Program-made: the position numbers and the translations under genes | The notes under the pieces: model-generated | The model's input: the letters and a program-made list of their open reading frames with translations, nothing else | Databases searched by the model: none | Told to the model about the DNA's origin: nothing | DNA from: an uncultured Lachnospiraceae bacterium | GTDB lineage: Bacteria; Bacillota; Clostridia; Lachnospirales; Lachnospiraceae | Assembly (NCBI GenBank): GCA_947591155.1 | Contig: CANQDA010000005.1 | Location: 58,769-122,768 of the forward strand | Length of the DNA: 64,000 nucleotides | Direction: 5' to 3' | In this document: positions 9,719 to 18,648 of the stretch, one piece after another | Numbering within the stretch: position 1 is the first letter of the stretch | How the letters are laid out: each line of letters starts with the position of its first letter

Positions 9719-10150
9719 TCATTGCTGATCACGCAGATCCTCCGGCCCGAAATGCTCCGGCAACAGCTCCCGCAGCCGGAATACCCGGTAGTCCTCCGGG
9801 CCGCGCGCCAGGATCACCTCGAACAGCTCCCCGTCGCAGAACTCGGCCATGACCTGCCGACAGACGCCGCAGGGCGCACAGTAATCTCCCTGCTTGCCCT
9901 CATAGTTCCCGACCACAACGATCCGGGCGAACTCCCGCACGCCCTCGGAGATCGCCTTGAAGAAAGCCGTTCGCTCCGCGCAGTTCGTCGGCGAGTACGC
10001 CGCATTCTCGATATTGCAGCCCAGAAAGATCTGTCCGTTCTCCGCCTCGAGCGCCGCCCCTGTCGCGAAATGAGAGTACGGGCAGTAGGCGCGGCTCTGC
10101 GCCTCATAAGCAAGCTTTATCAGCTTTCTGATGTGTTCGTCCCATGTCAT
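9719..10150 (-). CDS. cdd: Cytidine deaminase
   Basis: 143 residues, the size of the small tetrameric zinc enzymes. It converts cytidine and deoxycytidine to (deoxy)uridine, feeding the phosphorylase encoded next door. Substrate- and zinc-binding motifs are visible: GCNIENAAYSPTNCAERTA, with the first Cys ligand and catalytic Glu, and APCGVCRQVMAEF, with the other two Cys ligands. The ribosome-binding site (AAGGAAG, about 9 bases before ATG) is moderate. It sits between deoB and pdp in the same orientation. Confidence 0.95.
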   Translation of the reverse strand: MTWDEHIRKLIKLAYEAQSRAYCPYSHFATGAALEAENGQIFLGCNIENAAYSPTNCAERTAFFKAISEGVREFARIVVVGNYEGKQGDYCAPCGVCRQVMAEFCDGELFEVILARGPEDYRVFRLRELLPEHFGPEDLRDQQ

Positions 10151-10297
10151 CTCTCGTCACTTCCTTATCATTCTATCCACTATCCCGAATCAGAACTCCC
10201 TATCCACAACTGTCTGCCCTATCGTTCCGGCTCTGACCCGATCGCCAAAACAATGTCTCACCATCTTCGCCGCAGTCCGGCTAAACCTTGACCCGTT

Positions 10298-11470
10298 TCA
10301 GCGCCTGACCTCATCCCAGAAGCTCGTCCCGTCGAGCGTCTCGTCGATCCCGAACATCGCAAGCACCGTCGCCGCGATATCCGCAAAGCTCTTCCTCGTG
10401 CCGAGGGACACACCCTGTTTCACCGCATCCCCGTAAATCAGCATCGGCGTATACTCACGCGTATGGTCCGTGCCCGGATATCCCGGATCGCAACCGTGGT
10501 CGGCTGTGAGGATCACAACGTCGTCCGGGCGCAGCTTCGACATCATCTCACCGAGCTGCCGGTCAAAGAGCGCAGCGGCCGCCGCATACCCGTCGATGTC
10601 GTTGCGATGTCCGTACACCATATCAAAATCCACCAGATTCACGAAACACAGTCCCTTGAAGTCCAGATCCATATGGGAAAGCGTCTTGTTCATACCGTCC
10701 TCGTTGCTCGAGATCGGCGTCGTGTGCGCGATCCCCTGCCCGGCAAAAATATCATTGATCTTTCCGATCCCGTACGTGTCAAATCCGTGCTCCTGCAGGC
10801 TCACAAGCATCGTACGCTTCGGCGGGAGCAGTGAAAAATCGTGGCGATTCCGCGTGCGTTCAAAATTCGGCGCCTGCCCGATGAACGGCCGCGCGATCAC
10901 GCGCCCTACGCCGTGCTTTCCGCTGAGGATCTTTCGCGCGATCCGGCAGTATTCGTAAAGCTGTTCGGGCGGCACGACCTCCTCGTGCGCCGCGATCTGA
11001 AATACGCTGTCCGCGGAGGTGTAGACGATCAGATCGCCCGTCCTCATATGCTCTTCTCCGTAGTCGCGGATCACCTCTGTGCCGGAGTACGGCTTGTTGC
11101 AGAGCACACCGCGCCCCGTCTGCTCACGAAACGGAGTAAGCACCTCCTCCGGGAACCCGTCCGGATAGACCGGAAGCGGATTTGGCGAGATCACGCCGGC
11201 AATCTCCCAGTGTCCGATCGTCGTGTCCTTGCCCATCGAGGATTCCGCCATGCGCCCGTAGCTCGCCACAGGCGACGCCACGCCCGGGCGGCAGTCTACC
11301 CCATCGATGTTGAACAGGCCGAAACGCTCCATGTTCGGCGTACTGTATTTGTCTGACTTCACGATCGTGCCGAGCGTGTTAGCCCCGACATCCCCAAATT
11401 TCTCTGCGTCCGGCAGAAAGCCGATCCCGTAGCTGTCCAGCACGATCACAAAAACACGCTTGATATCCAT
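10298..11470 (-). CDS. deoB: Phosphopentomutase
   Basis: 390 residues from ATG 11470. It interconverts (deoxy)ribose-1-phosphate and -5-phosphate, joining the nucleoside phosphorylases to central metabolism. Alkaline-phosphatase-fold metal sites are present (VIVLDSYGIG near the N-terminus; TADHGCDPGYPGTDHTREYTP near the C-terminus), as is the phospho-acceptor Thr segment GKDTTIGHWEI. The start MDIKRVF is preceded by GGAGAGGAG; an in-frame upstream start at 11503 lacks such a site. It follows deoD by 42 bases. Confidence 0.95.
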   Translation of the reverse strand: MDIKRVFVIVLDSYGIGFLPDAEKFGDVGANTLGTIVKSDKYSTPNMERFGLFNIDGVDCRPGVASPVASYGRMAESSMGKDTTIGHWEIAGVISPNPLPVYPDGFPEEVLTPFREQTGRGVLCNKPYSGTEVIRDYGEEHMRTGDLIVYTSADSVFQIAAHEEVVPPEQLYEYCRIARKILSGKHGVGRVIARPFIGQAPNFERTRNRHDFSLLPPKRTMLVSLQEHGFDTYGIGKINDIFAGQGIAHTTPISSNEDGMNKTLSHMDLDFKGLCFVNLVDFDMVYGHRNDIDGYAAAAALFDRQLGEMMSKLRPDDVVILTADHGCDPGYPGTDHTREYTPMLIYGDAVKQGVSLGTRKSFADIAATVLAMFGIDETLDGTSFWDEVRR

Positions 11471-11512
11471 AGAATAACTCCTCTCCTTCGGATTCTTTGC
11501 CACTCACCCAGT

Positions 11513-12223
11513 CTATGCAATCTCCAGCGCGATCTTCACCATATCGTTGAAGCTCGACTGGCGCTCCTCGGCCGTCGTCGCCTCTCCGGTAACCATGCTG
11601 TCCGAGATCGTGCAGATCGCCAGCGCGTTCTTACCGCAGCGCGCCGCATTCATGTACAGCGCCGCTGCCTCCATCTCGATCGCGAGCACGCCCATCTTCT
11701 GCCACAGCGCCGTCGTCTGCTCGTTGTCGTTGTAAAACACATCCCCGGAAAGCAGATTGCCGACCATATAATGCGTTCCCATCGCTTCCACGACGTCGAC
11801 CGCTTTCCGAAGCAGCTCATAAGAAGCGATCGGCGCGTAAGTGCCCGGAAGCCGGAACTGGGACACGAAGTTGGAATCCGTGCACGCGCCCATACCGATC
11901 ACGACGTCGCGGATCTTCAGATCCTTGTGCATCGCCCCGGCCGTGCCAATGCGGATGATGTTGTCCACATCGTAAAAGTGGAACAACTCGTAGGAGTAGA
12001 TCCCGATCGAAGGCATACCCATGCCGCTCGCCATCACGGAAACCTTTTTGCCTTTATACGTGCCGGTGTGCCCCTGCACGCCGCGGACATTGTTCACAAG
12101 AACCGCATCCTCGAGAAATGTCTCCGCGATATATTTTGCCCGGAGCGGATCCCCCGGCATCAGTACTGTCTTTGCAAAATCTCCCTGCTGCGCCGCAATG
12201 TGCGGAGTCGGTGTATTACTCAT
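11513..12223 (-). CDS. deoD: Purine-nucleoside phosphorylase, DeoD type
   Basis: 236 residues, the usual length of hexameric DeoD enzymes. It splits purine (deoxy)nucleosides with phosphate. Motifs: TVLMPGDPLRAKYIAETFL (phosphate binding), MASGMGMPSIGIYSYELF, and the C-terminal catalytic segment CTISDSMVTGEATTAEERQSSF. ATG 12223 has AAGGAGG nine bases upstream, which decides the start over an in-frame ATG at 12334. It is the first gene of the nucleoside cluster deoD-deoB-cdd-pdp-ppaC. Confidence 0.96.
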   Translation of the reverse strand: MSNTPTPHIAAQQGDFAKTVLMPGDPLRAKYIAETFLEDAVLVNNVRGVQGHTGTYKGKKVSVMASGMGMPSIGIYSYELFHFYDVDNIIRIGTAGAMHKDLKIRDVVIGMGACTDSNFVSQFRLPGTYAPIASYELLRKAVDVVEAMGTHYMVGNLLSGDVFYNDNEQTTALWQKMGVLAIEMEAAALYMNAARCGKNALAICTISDSMVTGEATTAEERQSSFNDMVKIALEIA

Positions 12224-12635
12224 AATTTTTCCTCCTTCAAATTCATACAGTTCATACGGTGAAAGGAAATCCTGTCCCCTTTGTTTCCCTTTTGCGTTTT
12301 CTTTCCTAACCATTGTACTACAAATGTGATGCAAAAGAAACCAATATTTTCTCTAAAATTCATCTTTCTCTTATCGGTTCTGACGGCAAGTTGTTTCGCT
12401 TTGGCAGATTTTTTATGTGCATTTCAGACAACCGCATGTCGGTTTTAGATTTGATTTATGTCATTTTCACTATATGTTTACAATTTATTCATGTTTTGTA
12501 CATATTTGGCTGATATATTGATGACAGTTCTTGAGAAGGAATTCTCAAATCAATTTGATAAATTTTTTCATAATAGCCTCCGGTGTACCAGACGCCGGGG
12601 GCACTCCTCATCCATGGGGTAAAATAAGACGCGTC
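12224..12635. other. Intergenic region with the deoD leader and plus-strand hairpins
   Basis: 412 bases without a convincing gene. The deoD side has a possible minus-strand -10 (TACAAT, 12312-12317) with only a poor -35. The centre, 12340-12520, is AT-rich with nothing recognisable. From 12530 to 12645 there are three hairpins: TTGAGAA-GGAA-TTCTCAA; an 11-bp stem with arms GCCTCCGGTGT and ACGCCGGGGGC that is fully paired only as plus-strand RNA (two G-U pairs); and GGGGT...ACCCC around a GACGCGTC palindrome. The last may also serve as the 3' end of the small minus-strand gene at 12636. Confidence 0.4.
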
Positions 12636-12902
12636 TCACCCCTCCTCTATCACCTGTATCTCCAGATAATCAAACGGTATCTCTTCGATAAAGCTGTCCT
12701 GATAAAACCTTGCCTTGCTGTGGCGTTGGAACTGTGAGACCGTCACATCGAGCCAGATCGGCTTGCCCAGGTCAAACTCCCGACAGATTTCCTCCAGTCC
12801 TCGAAAGATCTTGTGCGTGCGCGTATCGTCGCTCTCTTCCTCATAGACCGTATCACGGATCATCCTGCTGTCCTTCCAGATCTTTCCCCACAAACGAAAC
12901 AT
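12636..12902 (-). CDS. Small conserved hypothetical protein
   Basis: 88 residues starting MFRLWGKIWKDSRMIRD. The ATG at 12902 is chosen because GGAGG lies five bases upstream. The protein is soluble, acidic and without a signal peptide or membrane segment; short strands at its C-terminus (IPFDYLEIQVIEEG) suggest a small alpha/beta fold. I recognise the type as a conserved clostridial protein of unknown function but cannot assign a family. A 198-base multi-hairpin element lies directly upstream, between it and the serine hydrolase gene. Confidence 0.7.
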   Translation of the reverse strand: MFRLWGKIWKDSRMIRDTVYEEESDDTRTHKIFRGLEEICREFDLGKPIWLDVTVSQFQRHSKARFYQDSFIEEIPFDYLEIQVIEEG

Positions 12903-12915
12903 GTTACCCTCCATG

Positions 12916-13113
12916 TTCTGCCAGGTCAAGAAAGGAGGACGCCCCCTGCAGATTTATCTGCAAGGAGGCGTAATTCCTTTCTGAAAGATGGGCAGAACTG
13001 CCCATCAGCCACAGACAGTAGCTGCAATGCGAAGCATTAGCAGCGAATAGCCTTCGAAGAAGGCGGTCTGCGACGCAACGCTAGTCCTGAAAGGATGGGT
13101 TGACCTGGCAGAA
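12916..13113. repeat. 198-bp multi-hairpin element with 14-bp terminal inverted repeats
   Basis: The ends are perfect inverted repeats, TTCTGCCAGGTCAA (12916-12929) and TTGACCTGGCAGAA (13100-13113). Inside are nested helices: GAAAGGA/TCCTTTC enclosing ACGCC/GGCGT and TGCAGAT/ATCTGCA; GATGGGCAG-AA-CTGCCCATC; CAGAC/GTCTG enclosing a GCTGC...GCAGC hairpin and GCCTTC-GAA-GAAGGC; and TCCT-GAA-AGGA. It fits exactly between the stop codon of the serine hydrolase gene and the ribosome-binding site of the next gene. It could be a MITE-like palindromic element or a branched RNA. No target-site duplication is obvious. Confidence 0.7.
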
Positions 13114-14460
13114 TTAATTCATAAACTCATACACCATACTCGACATCGACGCGATCCGCGAGATCGCCTCGTCCTTGCTGTTCCAGTCGCTCGACAAAAC
13201 CACCAGTATGTAGTCGCAGTCCCTTCCGTAGACGACCGCCGCGTCGTTCTCCGTCGTGTCCATCTCGCCCGTCTTGTTCCCGCACGACACGCCCTCAGGA
13301 AGCCCGGCCGGAATCTTATACCTCGTCTGCTGGTTCAGCATCATCTGTTCGATCTCATTCGCCGACGAACGGTTTATCCAGCTTCTCCGATAAACGTCCT
13401 CAAGAAGCTTTCCGCAATCCTTCGCCGACACCTGATTATTGTGCCCCGGATCCATCACCGTGGCTGAATTGTTGAAGCCGTTGTACTCGACCGTCATGTC
13501 GCTGAAACCGTACTCCCGGATAAATGCGTCCACCCGTGCGATCCCGTCCGCGTAACTCGAATTCCCGAGCAGATACAGCAGTCGGTTCGAGGCCTCGTTG
13601 TCACTCGCCGTGATCATGCTGTTCAGCAGCGAGACCACCTCGTCCGTGCGCTCCAGTTCCCCGGCCTCGATCGCCTTGTAGACCGTCCCCATGATGAACA
13701 GCTTCATCACACTGGCCGACTTCATAGGCTGATCATTTACGACGAAGCTCTCATCCGTCTCCAGGTTCTTGACGTAGACCGACCAGTCCCCGTCATAGTT
13801 TGCGAGACGCTTCTCTATCATTCTCTTCAGCAGAGAAAACGGCCGATACGCCCCATACCCGACGATCTCATATCCCTCATTCTCTTCCGGACCTGACACT
13901 TTAAACTTCGAGACACGGTAAGGAATGACTCCGCCGATCCTGTACCTTTCGTTCACGAACTGCCACCGGTAAGCGGATGAGTCTTCCTGATACTCTACGA
14001 TCTCCGTGTCCGACATCGTCATCGGAATCTGAAAGTCCACCGGAATCTGCGGTATCTTCACGAGCAGAACCGGCAGCTGTGTTTCCGCTTCTTTCGTATC
14101 CCTGTGCGTCCCTGTCCCGGCGTCTGTCGCGTCTGCCAAAGCGATCAGGTCTGTCGTCTCCTCCTGCTCGCCCTCAAGCGCGGCAAGCTCAGCCGGAGTG
14201 AGCGCTTCGCTCTCTGTCTCCGACATGCTTTCCGTCCAGGCTTCCGTACCTCTCTCCGTTTCCTGCACACCGCTTTCCGGCGTTTGTCCCGGCGCAGCGG
14301 TCCCGAAGGTCCCTGCGGTCACCGCAACCTCCCCTGCCGGTCCGCGCCCGCTCAGCCAAACCAACAGAACAGAGATCAGACATACAAACAATATTTTCAT
14401 GATCAGTGGCAGACAGGTATTGCTGATTTTCTCAAATGCGTTTTTCATTCTTATCCCCAT
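13114..14460 (-). CDS. Membrane-anchored class A beta-lactamase-fold serine hydrolase
   Basis: 448 residues. One N-terminal membrane segment (ILFVCLISVLLVWL, about 23-37) is followed by a long Ser/Thr/Glu-rich linker and a C-terminal penicillin-recognising domain. That domain has SVMK (Ser about 250), SDN (about 287) and KTG (NKTGEMD), the three hallmarks of class A enzymes. The fold and anchoring suggest an extracytoplasmic hydrolase acting on peptidoglycan-related or beta-lactam substrates; drug resistance should not be assumed. The start is uncertain among GTG 14463, ATG 14460 and ATG 14445. The stop directly abuts the multi-hairpin element. Confidence 0.8.
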   Translation of the reverse strand: MGIRMKNAFEKISNTCLPLIMKILFVCLISVLLVWLSGRGPAGEVAVTAGTFGTAAPGQTPESGVQETERGTEAWTESMSETESEALTPAELAALEGEQEETTDLIALADATDAGTGTHRDTKEAETQLPVLLVKIPQIPVDFQIPMTMSDTEIVEYQEDSSAYRWQFVNERYRIGGVIPYRVSKFKVSGPEENEGYEIVGYGAYRPFSLLKRMIEKRLANYDGDWSVYVKNLETDESFVVNDQPMKSASVMKLFIMGTVYKAIEAGELERTDEVVSLLNSMITASDNEASNRLLYLLGNSSYADGIARVDAFIREYGFSDMTVEYNGFNNSATVMDPGHNNQVSAKDCGKLLEDVYRRSWINRSSANEIEQMMLNQQTRYKIPAGLPEGVSCGNKTGEMDTTENDAAVVYGRDCDYILVVLSSDWNSKDEAISRIASMSSMVYEFMN

Positions 14461-14602
14461 CACATTCCCTGTGCGATACTCTCAAACGTATTTCTATCAT
14501 AACATAAAAAAGGAGATATAACACTCCTTTTTTCGATTTTTCCAGCTTTCCTTTTTTTCCTGCCTGTGCTACGATAAACAAAAAGCCGGAGGAGGCCCTA
14601 TC

Positions 14603-15142
14603 ATGGCAGAGAAAACAAACACCGGACTAATCCACATCTACTGCGGCGACGGAAAAGGAAAGACCACCACGGGCATGGGCCTTTGTGCGCGCGCCGCCGG
14701 ATACGGCCTTCGCGTGCTGATCTACCAGTTCATGAAGGACAATTCGACGAGCGAGCGCAGGCTGCTCTCCCTCTCGGACAATGTCACGATCGTGGACGGA
14801 CTTGCCCAAGAAAAATTCAGCTTTCAAATGACGCCGGAGGAAAAAGAAGAGCGCCGGGCCTACTATGCCGAACAGCTCCGAACCGTGACGCGGAAGGCCT
14901 GCGAAGAGCACTACGACGTCCTGTTTCTGGACGAGGTCGTCTACACGATCCGCGCCGGGCTTCTCGATGAGACGCTTGTCCTCGACTTTCTGAAGAAAAA
15001 ACCGGCGCACCTCGAGGTCATCCTGACCGGACAGGAGCCAAGTCAGGCGCTCATCGAAGCCGCCGATTATGTGTCGGAGATCCGCAAGGTCAAGCATCCC
15101 TTTGACAAGGGTATTCCCGCGCGAAAGGGAATCGAGCGCTGA
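14603..15142 (+). CDS. cobO: Corrinoid adenosyltransferase (CobO/CobA type)
   Basis: 179 residues. It transfers the adenosyl group of ATP to cob(I)alamin or a cob(I)yrinic acid derivative, completing the upper ligand of coenzyme B12. The N-terminus has the P-loop IYCGDGKGKTTTGMGLC, and VLFLDEV is a Walker-B-like segment, both standard for this RecA-like family. GGAGGAGG precedes the ATG at 14603. It stands alone on the plus strand, so it is probably a salvage or housekeeping copy rather than part of a biosynthetic operon. No cobalamin riboswitch is evident in the 139-base gap upstream. Confidence 0.92.
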   Translation: MAEKTNTGLIHIYCGDGKGKTTTGMGLCARAAGYGLRVLIYQFMKDNSTSERRLLSLSDNVTIVDGLAQEKFSFQMTPEEKEERRAYYAEQLRTVTRKACEEHYDVLFLDEVVYTIRAGLLDETLVLDFLKKKPAHLEVILTGQEPSQALIEAADYVSEIRKVKHPFDKGIPARKGIER

Positions 15143-15214
15143 AACAGGTTTCTGTCTCGCCCGGATCAAAGTCCCCACTGCCATTCCCGCAAAAATATTT
15201 CACAGAATCTCCAT

Positions 15215-17473
15215 TCAGGAGAAGAAGTCCAGATACCGGCTGTCCTTCCCGAATATGTAATTGTATTCCAGAATATGATAATCATTCACCATCTCATAGT
15301 ACGGCGATTCCTCATCGTCCAGCGTGTAGAAGTCGCCGTCTTTCGTCCAGTAGCCGCCGGCCGCCAGTACAGGGATCTTCTCGCTGAGATCCAGAAGGTA
15401 CTTCTGGTATCCGGTCATCGGCAGATCCAGGCGGTCCGCCAGAACGCTGTACAGATAGTTGAGGCTCGTCTTCTCGATCGTCTCCTCCTCGATATCATAG
15501 TTCGCCCACGCGACAAACGGGATCTTATATTTCTCCATCAGCTCTTCCGGCGTCAGCTCCTCCTCGTTGCCGATCAGATACTGGTAGGTATTCTCTCCGA
15601 GGTTCGGCTGATGATCTCCGAACATGATGATCACGGTCGGCTCTTCCTGCCCGGAGAAATAATTGACCAGCTTTTCGAACGCCTCGTCCGACGCCTTCAC
15701 CAGGTTCGCGTAGACCTGCGTTTTCTCCCAGTCGACGCCCGGCGTCCGGATCTTGATCGAATTGTCCAGGTTCCGCGTGTTGGACATCGAGTATCCGCCG
15801 TGATCCTGCACCGTGACGTTGTAGCTGAACAGCGGAGTCCCCTGTCGCGCGTTGTTTTTCTCATATTCCAGGATGATGCGGTTCACCAGCTCCTCATCCG
15901 AGATGAAATTGCGGATGTACTTCGGAGAAGTGAAGTTGACTCGCGCATAGTATTTGTCAAACCCGATTTGCGGATAAACGATGTTCCTGCGGTAATTCGT
16001 CCCGCGGTACGGATGAATGGCGAGCGTATAGTAGCCTTCCTCCTTGAATTCCGACGCCAGCGACGGCATCGCCCCGCGCACGAACAGGTGGAAGCCGACC
16101 GAAGACGGCGGCAGGAAGCCCATCGTGTTGCCGGTCAGGAATTCGTACTCCGAGTTCGGCGTGTTCGCACCGAAGATCGACGCGTAGGCCGTGCCCTTAA
16201 TCGTGTTCTCGCTTAGGCTGTGCAGGAACGGCATATAATCCTCGGAGAACTCCAGACCATTGCCAATATCGGAATAGTCGGCGAGCGACTCATTCATGAG
16301 CACGATGATATTCGGCGTCTGCGGCTTTGCGTCAGCCGCAGTCGTCCCGGCGGAGGCAACCTCGGCATTGTCCGATCCGTTGTCTGTACTGGCCTCCGTC
16401 TCGCTTTCCCTCTCGTCTCCGTCTCCCTCGCCGACATAATCCGCCGCGATCTCATGCACCTTCTCCACGGAATAACCCTCCGGCTTATCCGCCGCCAGAT
16501 AGAAGCAGGTACACAGCGTCGTGAAGATCATGTCGAATTGCTTGTAGCGCAGCTGATGCGTGTAGCCCTCCGAGCGGATATCGTGATCCTGCAGGAAAGA
16601 AGTCCGGCAACAAATGTGATAGAAGGTCCCCGCGCACACGATCCAGATTGCGAGCAGCGCAGTGCGCTGTTTCCAGAAAAACAGCTTGAATCCGCGCAGC
16701 TTCAGGCTGATGACGCAGATCGTGAAAGTCAGGAACGCCTCCATGAATATGTACCAGTCGATCGTATATTGATAGCCGTTCGACACCGTCAGAGCTGTCC
16801 CGATCGAGAAAATGTCCCCGCCAGAGATCGCCATACCGCGGAACTCGATGACGAAGCAGTTGAAAATTCCCAACACCCCGATCGGCACCGCCAGCAAAAT
16901 CGCTGAGATACGGATGCTGCCCGTGACGACGAGAAACAGCAGCAGCATCCCAAACAGAAACCAGAATGTGAAAAACAGCGCGATCTTGTCGAGCGCAAAG
17001 AACTTGATCTTGAACTTTGTCGCGTTCAGGTACAGGAGCGAAAAATACACTGCAAACGGCGCCAACACGCACCATGCCCAGCTCAGCTTGCGGTTCAGCT
17101 GCTCCGACAGGCGGTTCGGGACAAAACAAAGGGTAATCATGGCCGTCGAAACGATGATCAAAAACCACGTCCTCGGACTGGTGAACAGCGTCACAAGGTC
17201 GTTTTCCCCGTAATAGTCCGGATGCGCGCAGTACCACATCAACATGGCGGCGTAGCCGACCGCTCCGATCACTCTCCCCGCGATCTTCAGAACCCGCACA
17301 GCCTTATCCTTAAGCCCTCCTGATGTCTCGGTGTTTTGGCTCCCTGCGCTTTCAATTCCCTCGGCCTTAAGCTCTTCCTTGCGCTCTTCCGCGTTCTGTT
17401 TCTCTGTCTTCTGATTTTTCGTATCCTGATTCCTTTTTTCCGGTGTGTTTTTCCGGTTCTTTATTTCCGGCAT
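15215..17473 (-). CDS. LTA synthase-like membrane sulfatase/phosphoglycerol transferase
   Basis: 752 residues. A lysine/glutamate-rich cytosolic N-terminus (about 1-65) precedes six or seven membrane segments up to about residue 310, then an extracellular sulfatase-type domain. Catalytic landmarks are the metal-binding PNIIVLMNESLADYS, the nucleophile Thr in FGANTPNSEYEFLTG, and IMFGDHQPN, which resemble LtaS and related phosphoglycerol transferases. The likely role is adding glycerol-phosphate (or a similar headgroup) to teichoic acid or membrane oligosaccharides. Its ATG lies within the last codons of the upstream dehydrogenase gene (13-base overlap), so the two are probably coupled. Confidence 0.88.
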   Translation of the reverse strand: MPEIKNRKNTPEKRNQDTKNQKTEKQNAEERKEELKAEGIESAGSQNTETSGGLKDKAVRVLKIAGRVIGAVGYAAMLMWYCAHPDYYGENDLVTLFTSPRTWFLIIVSTAMITLCFVPNRLSEQLNRKLSWAWCVLAPFAVYFSLLYLNATKFKIKFFALDKIALFFTFWFLFGMLLLFLVVTGSIRISAILLAVPIGVLGIFNCFVIEFRGMAISGGDIFSIGTALTVSNGYQYTIDWYIFMEAFLTFTICVISLKLRGFKLFFWKQRTALLAIWIVCAGTFYHICCRTSFLQDHDIRSEGYTHQLRYKQFDMIFTTLCTCFYLAADKPEGYSVEKVHEIAADYVGEGDGDERESETEASTDNGSDNAEVASAGTTAADAKPQTPNIIVLMNESLADYSDIGNGLEFSEDYMPFLHSLSENTIKGTAYASIFGANTPNSEYEFLTGNTMGFLPPSSVGFHLFVRGAMPSLASEFKEEGYYTLAIHPYRGTNYRRNIVYPQIGFDKYYARVNFTSPKYIRNFISDEELVNRIILEYEKNNARQGTPLFSYNVTVQDHGGYSMSNTRNLDNSIKIRTPGVDWEKTQVYANLVKASDEAFEKLVNYFSGQEEPTVIIMFGDHQPNLGENTYQYLIGNEEELTPEELMEKYKIPFVAWANYDIEEETIEKTSLNYLYSVLADRLDLPMTGYQKYLLDLSEKIPVLAAGGYWTKDGDFYTLDDEESPYYEMVNDYHILEYNYIFGKDSRYLDFFS

Positions 17474-18420
17474 ACATTTCTCTCTTTTCCATTTATAAAA
17501 TCATTCAAATTCAACCAGACCTCGTCGAGCAGACGGGTCCTCGCCTCCACGGCCGCCCACGCAATATGCGGCGTGATCAACAGGCGGTCGCTGTCCGAGA
17601 GTTTTCGGAGCGGACAGTCCTTGCTCATCGGCTCCTTCTCAAGCACATCCAGTCCCGCCGCCGCGATCCTCTCCTTGTGCAGCGCCTTGTATAGACCGTC
17701 CTCGTCCACGATCGGCCCGCGCGCCACGTTGAGGAAGATCGCGCTCTCCTTCATCCTGCTGAATGCGTCGTAGTCCATCAGGTGATGCGTCTTCTCGGTC
17801 AGCGGCGTATGTACCGACAAGATGTCGGACGCGGAGAGCAGCGTGTCAAAATCCACCTGCTCATAGTCCGTGTTCGCGTTCTTCCCGGACGGTGAATAAT
17901 AGATCACCCGGCAGCCGAAGACCTGCGCGATCTGCGCGACTCTCTTCCCGATCGCGCCCAATCCGATGATGCCCCAGGTCTTTCCCGCAAGCTCCGTGAA
18001 GCGGCGGTCCATATGGCAGAACGACTTACTGTGGCAGTAATCGCCGGACTTTACATAATCGTCGTAATAGCGCAGATGCTCCAGCAGATAGAGCGCCATC
18101 GCGAAGGTGTGCTGCGCCACGACGTCAGTCGAATACCCTGCCACATTCGTGACTGTGATGCCGCGCTTTTTCATATAATCAAAATCAATGTTGTTCGTGC
18201 CGGTCGCCGTCACGCCGACATATTTCAGAAACTGCGCGTCAGCGAGCGTCTTCTCGTTCATCGGCAGCTTGTTGACAAACACGGCGTCCGCCTGCGCCAC
18301 GCGCTCCGGGATCAGCTCCTCGGGCGTCTCGCCGTGCACCGTGACCTCGCCCAGCTCGAAGAATTTGTCAAAGCGCATATCCTCACCCAGATTGTCCGCT
18401 TCCAGAAATACGATATTCAT
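17461..18420 (-). CDS. D-2-hydroxyacid dehydrogenase (NAD-dependent)
   Basis: 319 residues with the two-domain architecture of the family. The Rossmann motif GIIGLGAIGKRVAQIA is in the middle. The catalytic triad is visible as Arg in NVARGPIVDEDGL, Glu in GLDVLEKEPM and His in ITPHIAWAA. Such enzymes reduce 2-keto acids (hydroxypyruvate, glyoxylate and similar). The sequence is closest in style to glycerate dehydrogenase (HprA-like), but the substrate is not settled by motifs. GGAGACGACGA precedes the ATG. The stop overlaps the LTA-synthase-like gene start. Confidence 0.9.
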   Translation of the reverse strand: MNIVFLEADNLGEDMRFDKFFELGEVTVHGETPEELIPERVAQADAVFVNKLPMNEKTLADAQFLKYVGVTATGTNNIDFDYMKKRGITVTNVAGYSTDVVAQHTFAMALYLLEHLRYYDDYVKSGDYCHSKSFCHMDRRFTELAGKTWGIIGLGAIGKRVAQIAQVFGCRVIYYSPSGKNANTDYEQVDFDTLLSASDILSVHTPLTEKTHHLMDYDAFSRMKESAIFLNVARGPIVDEDGLYKALHKERIAAAGLDVLEKEPMSKDCPLRKLSDSDRLLITPHIAWAAVEARTRLLDEVWLNLNDFINGKERNVCRK

Positions 18421-18566
18421 TCGTCGTCTCCTTCTACTATTCTCTCCTACAACAGCTCTCCGTTTATCTTTTCCCCGCTTTCTTCAACGCATCCAAAAGA
18501 CTGACATTTCTCTGCGAATGCGCTGTGGATTCAGACTCCGGGAACTATATTCATAAAACGTCACAA

Positions 18567-18604
18567 GGATGCCGCGGGCAGAATCGTTTCCGCCCACAGC
18601 ATCC
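18567..18604 (-). terminator. Probable terminator after pgi
   Basis: A GC-rich imperfect hairpin (GGATGC...GGGC / GCCC...GCATCC) lies 45 bases downstream of the pgi stop on the minus strand. It is followed by TTGTGACGTTTT, a poor T run, so it is only a moderate candidate. Confidence 0.45.
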
Positions 18605-18648
18605 CACACATTTTTCTATCCACTTCAGCCCTGTCTGCAGGCTTTCCT

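Noticed and set aside
12313..12513. 66-codon plus-strand frame in the AT-rich gap
   Set aside because: No ribosome-binding site, no recognisable feature, and it overlaps the deoD promoter region.
12916..13113. Insertion sequence remnant with transposase
   Set aside because: The interior has no coding frame and no target duplication is visible; it is too short for anything but a non-autonomous element.
13114..14460. Reading the beta-lactamase-fold gene as an antibiotic-resistance determinant
   Set aside because: Only the general SxxK, SDN and KTG motifs are present, after a long linker and membrane anchor; no resemblance to a known resistance family can be claimed.
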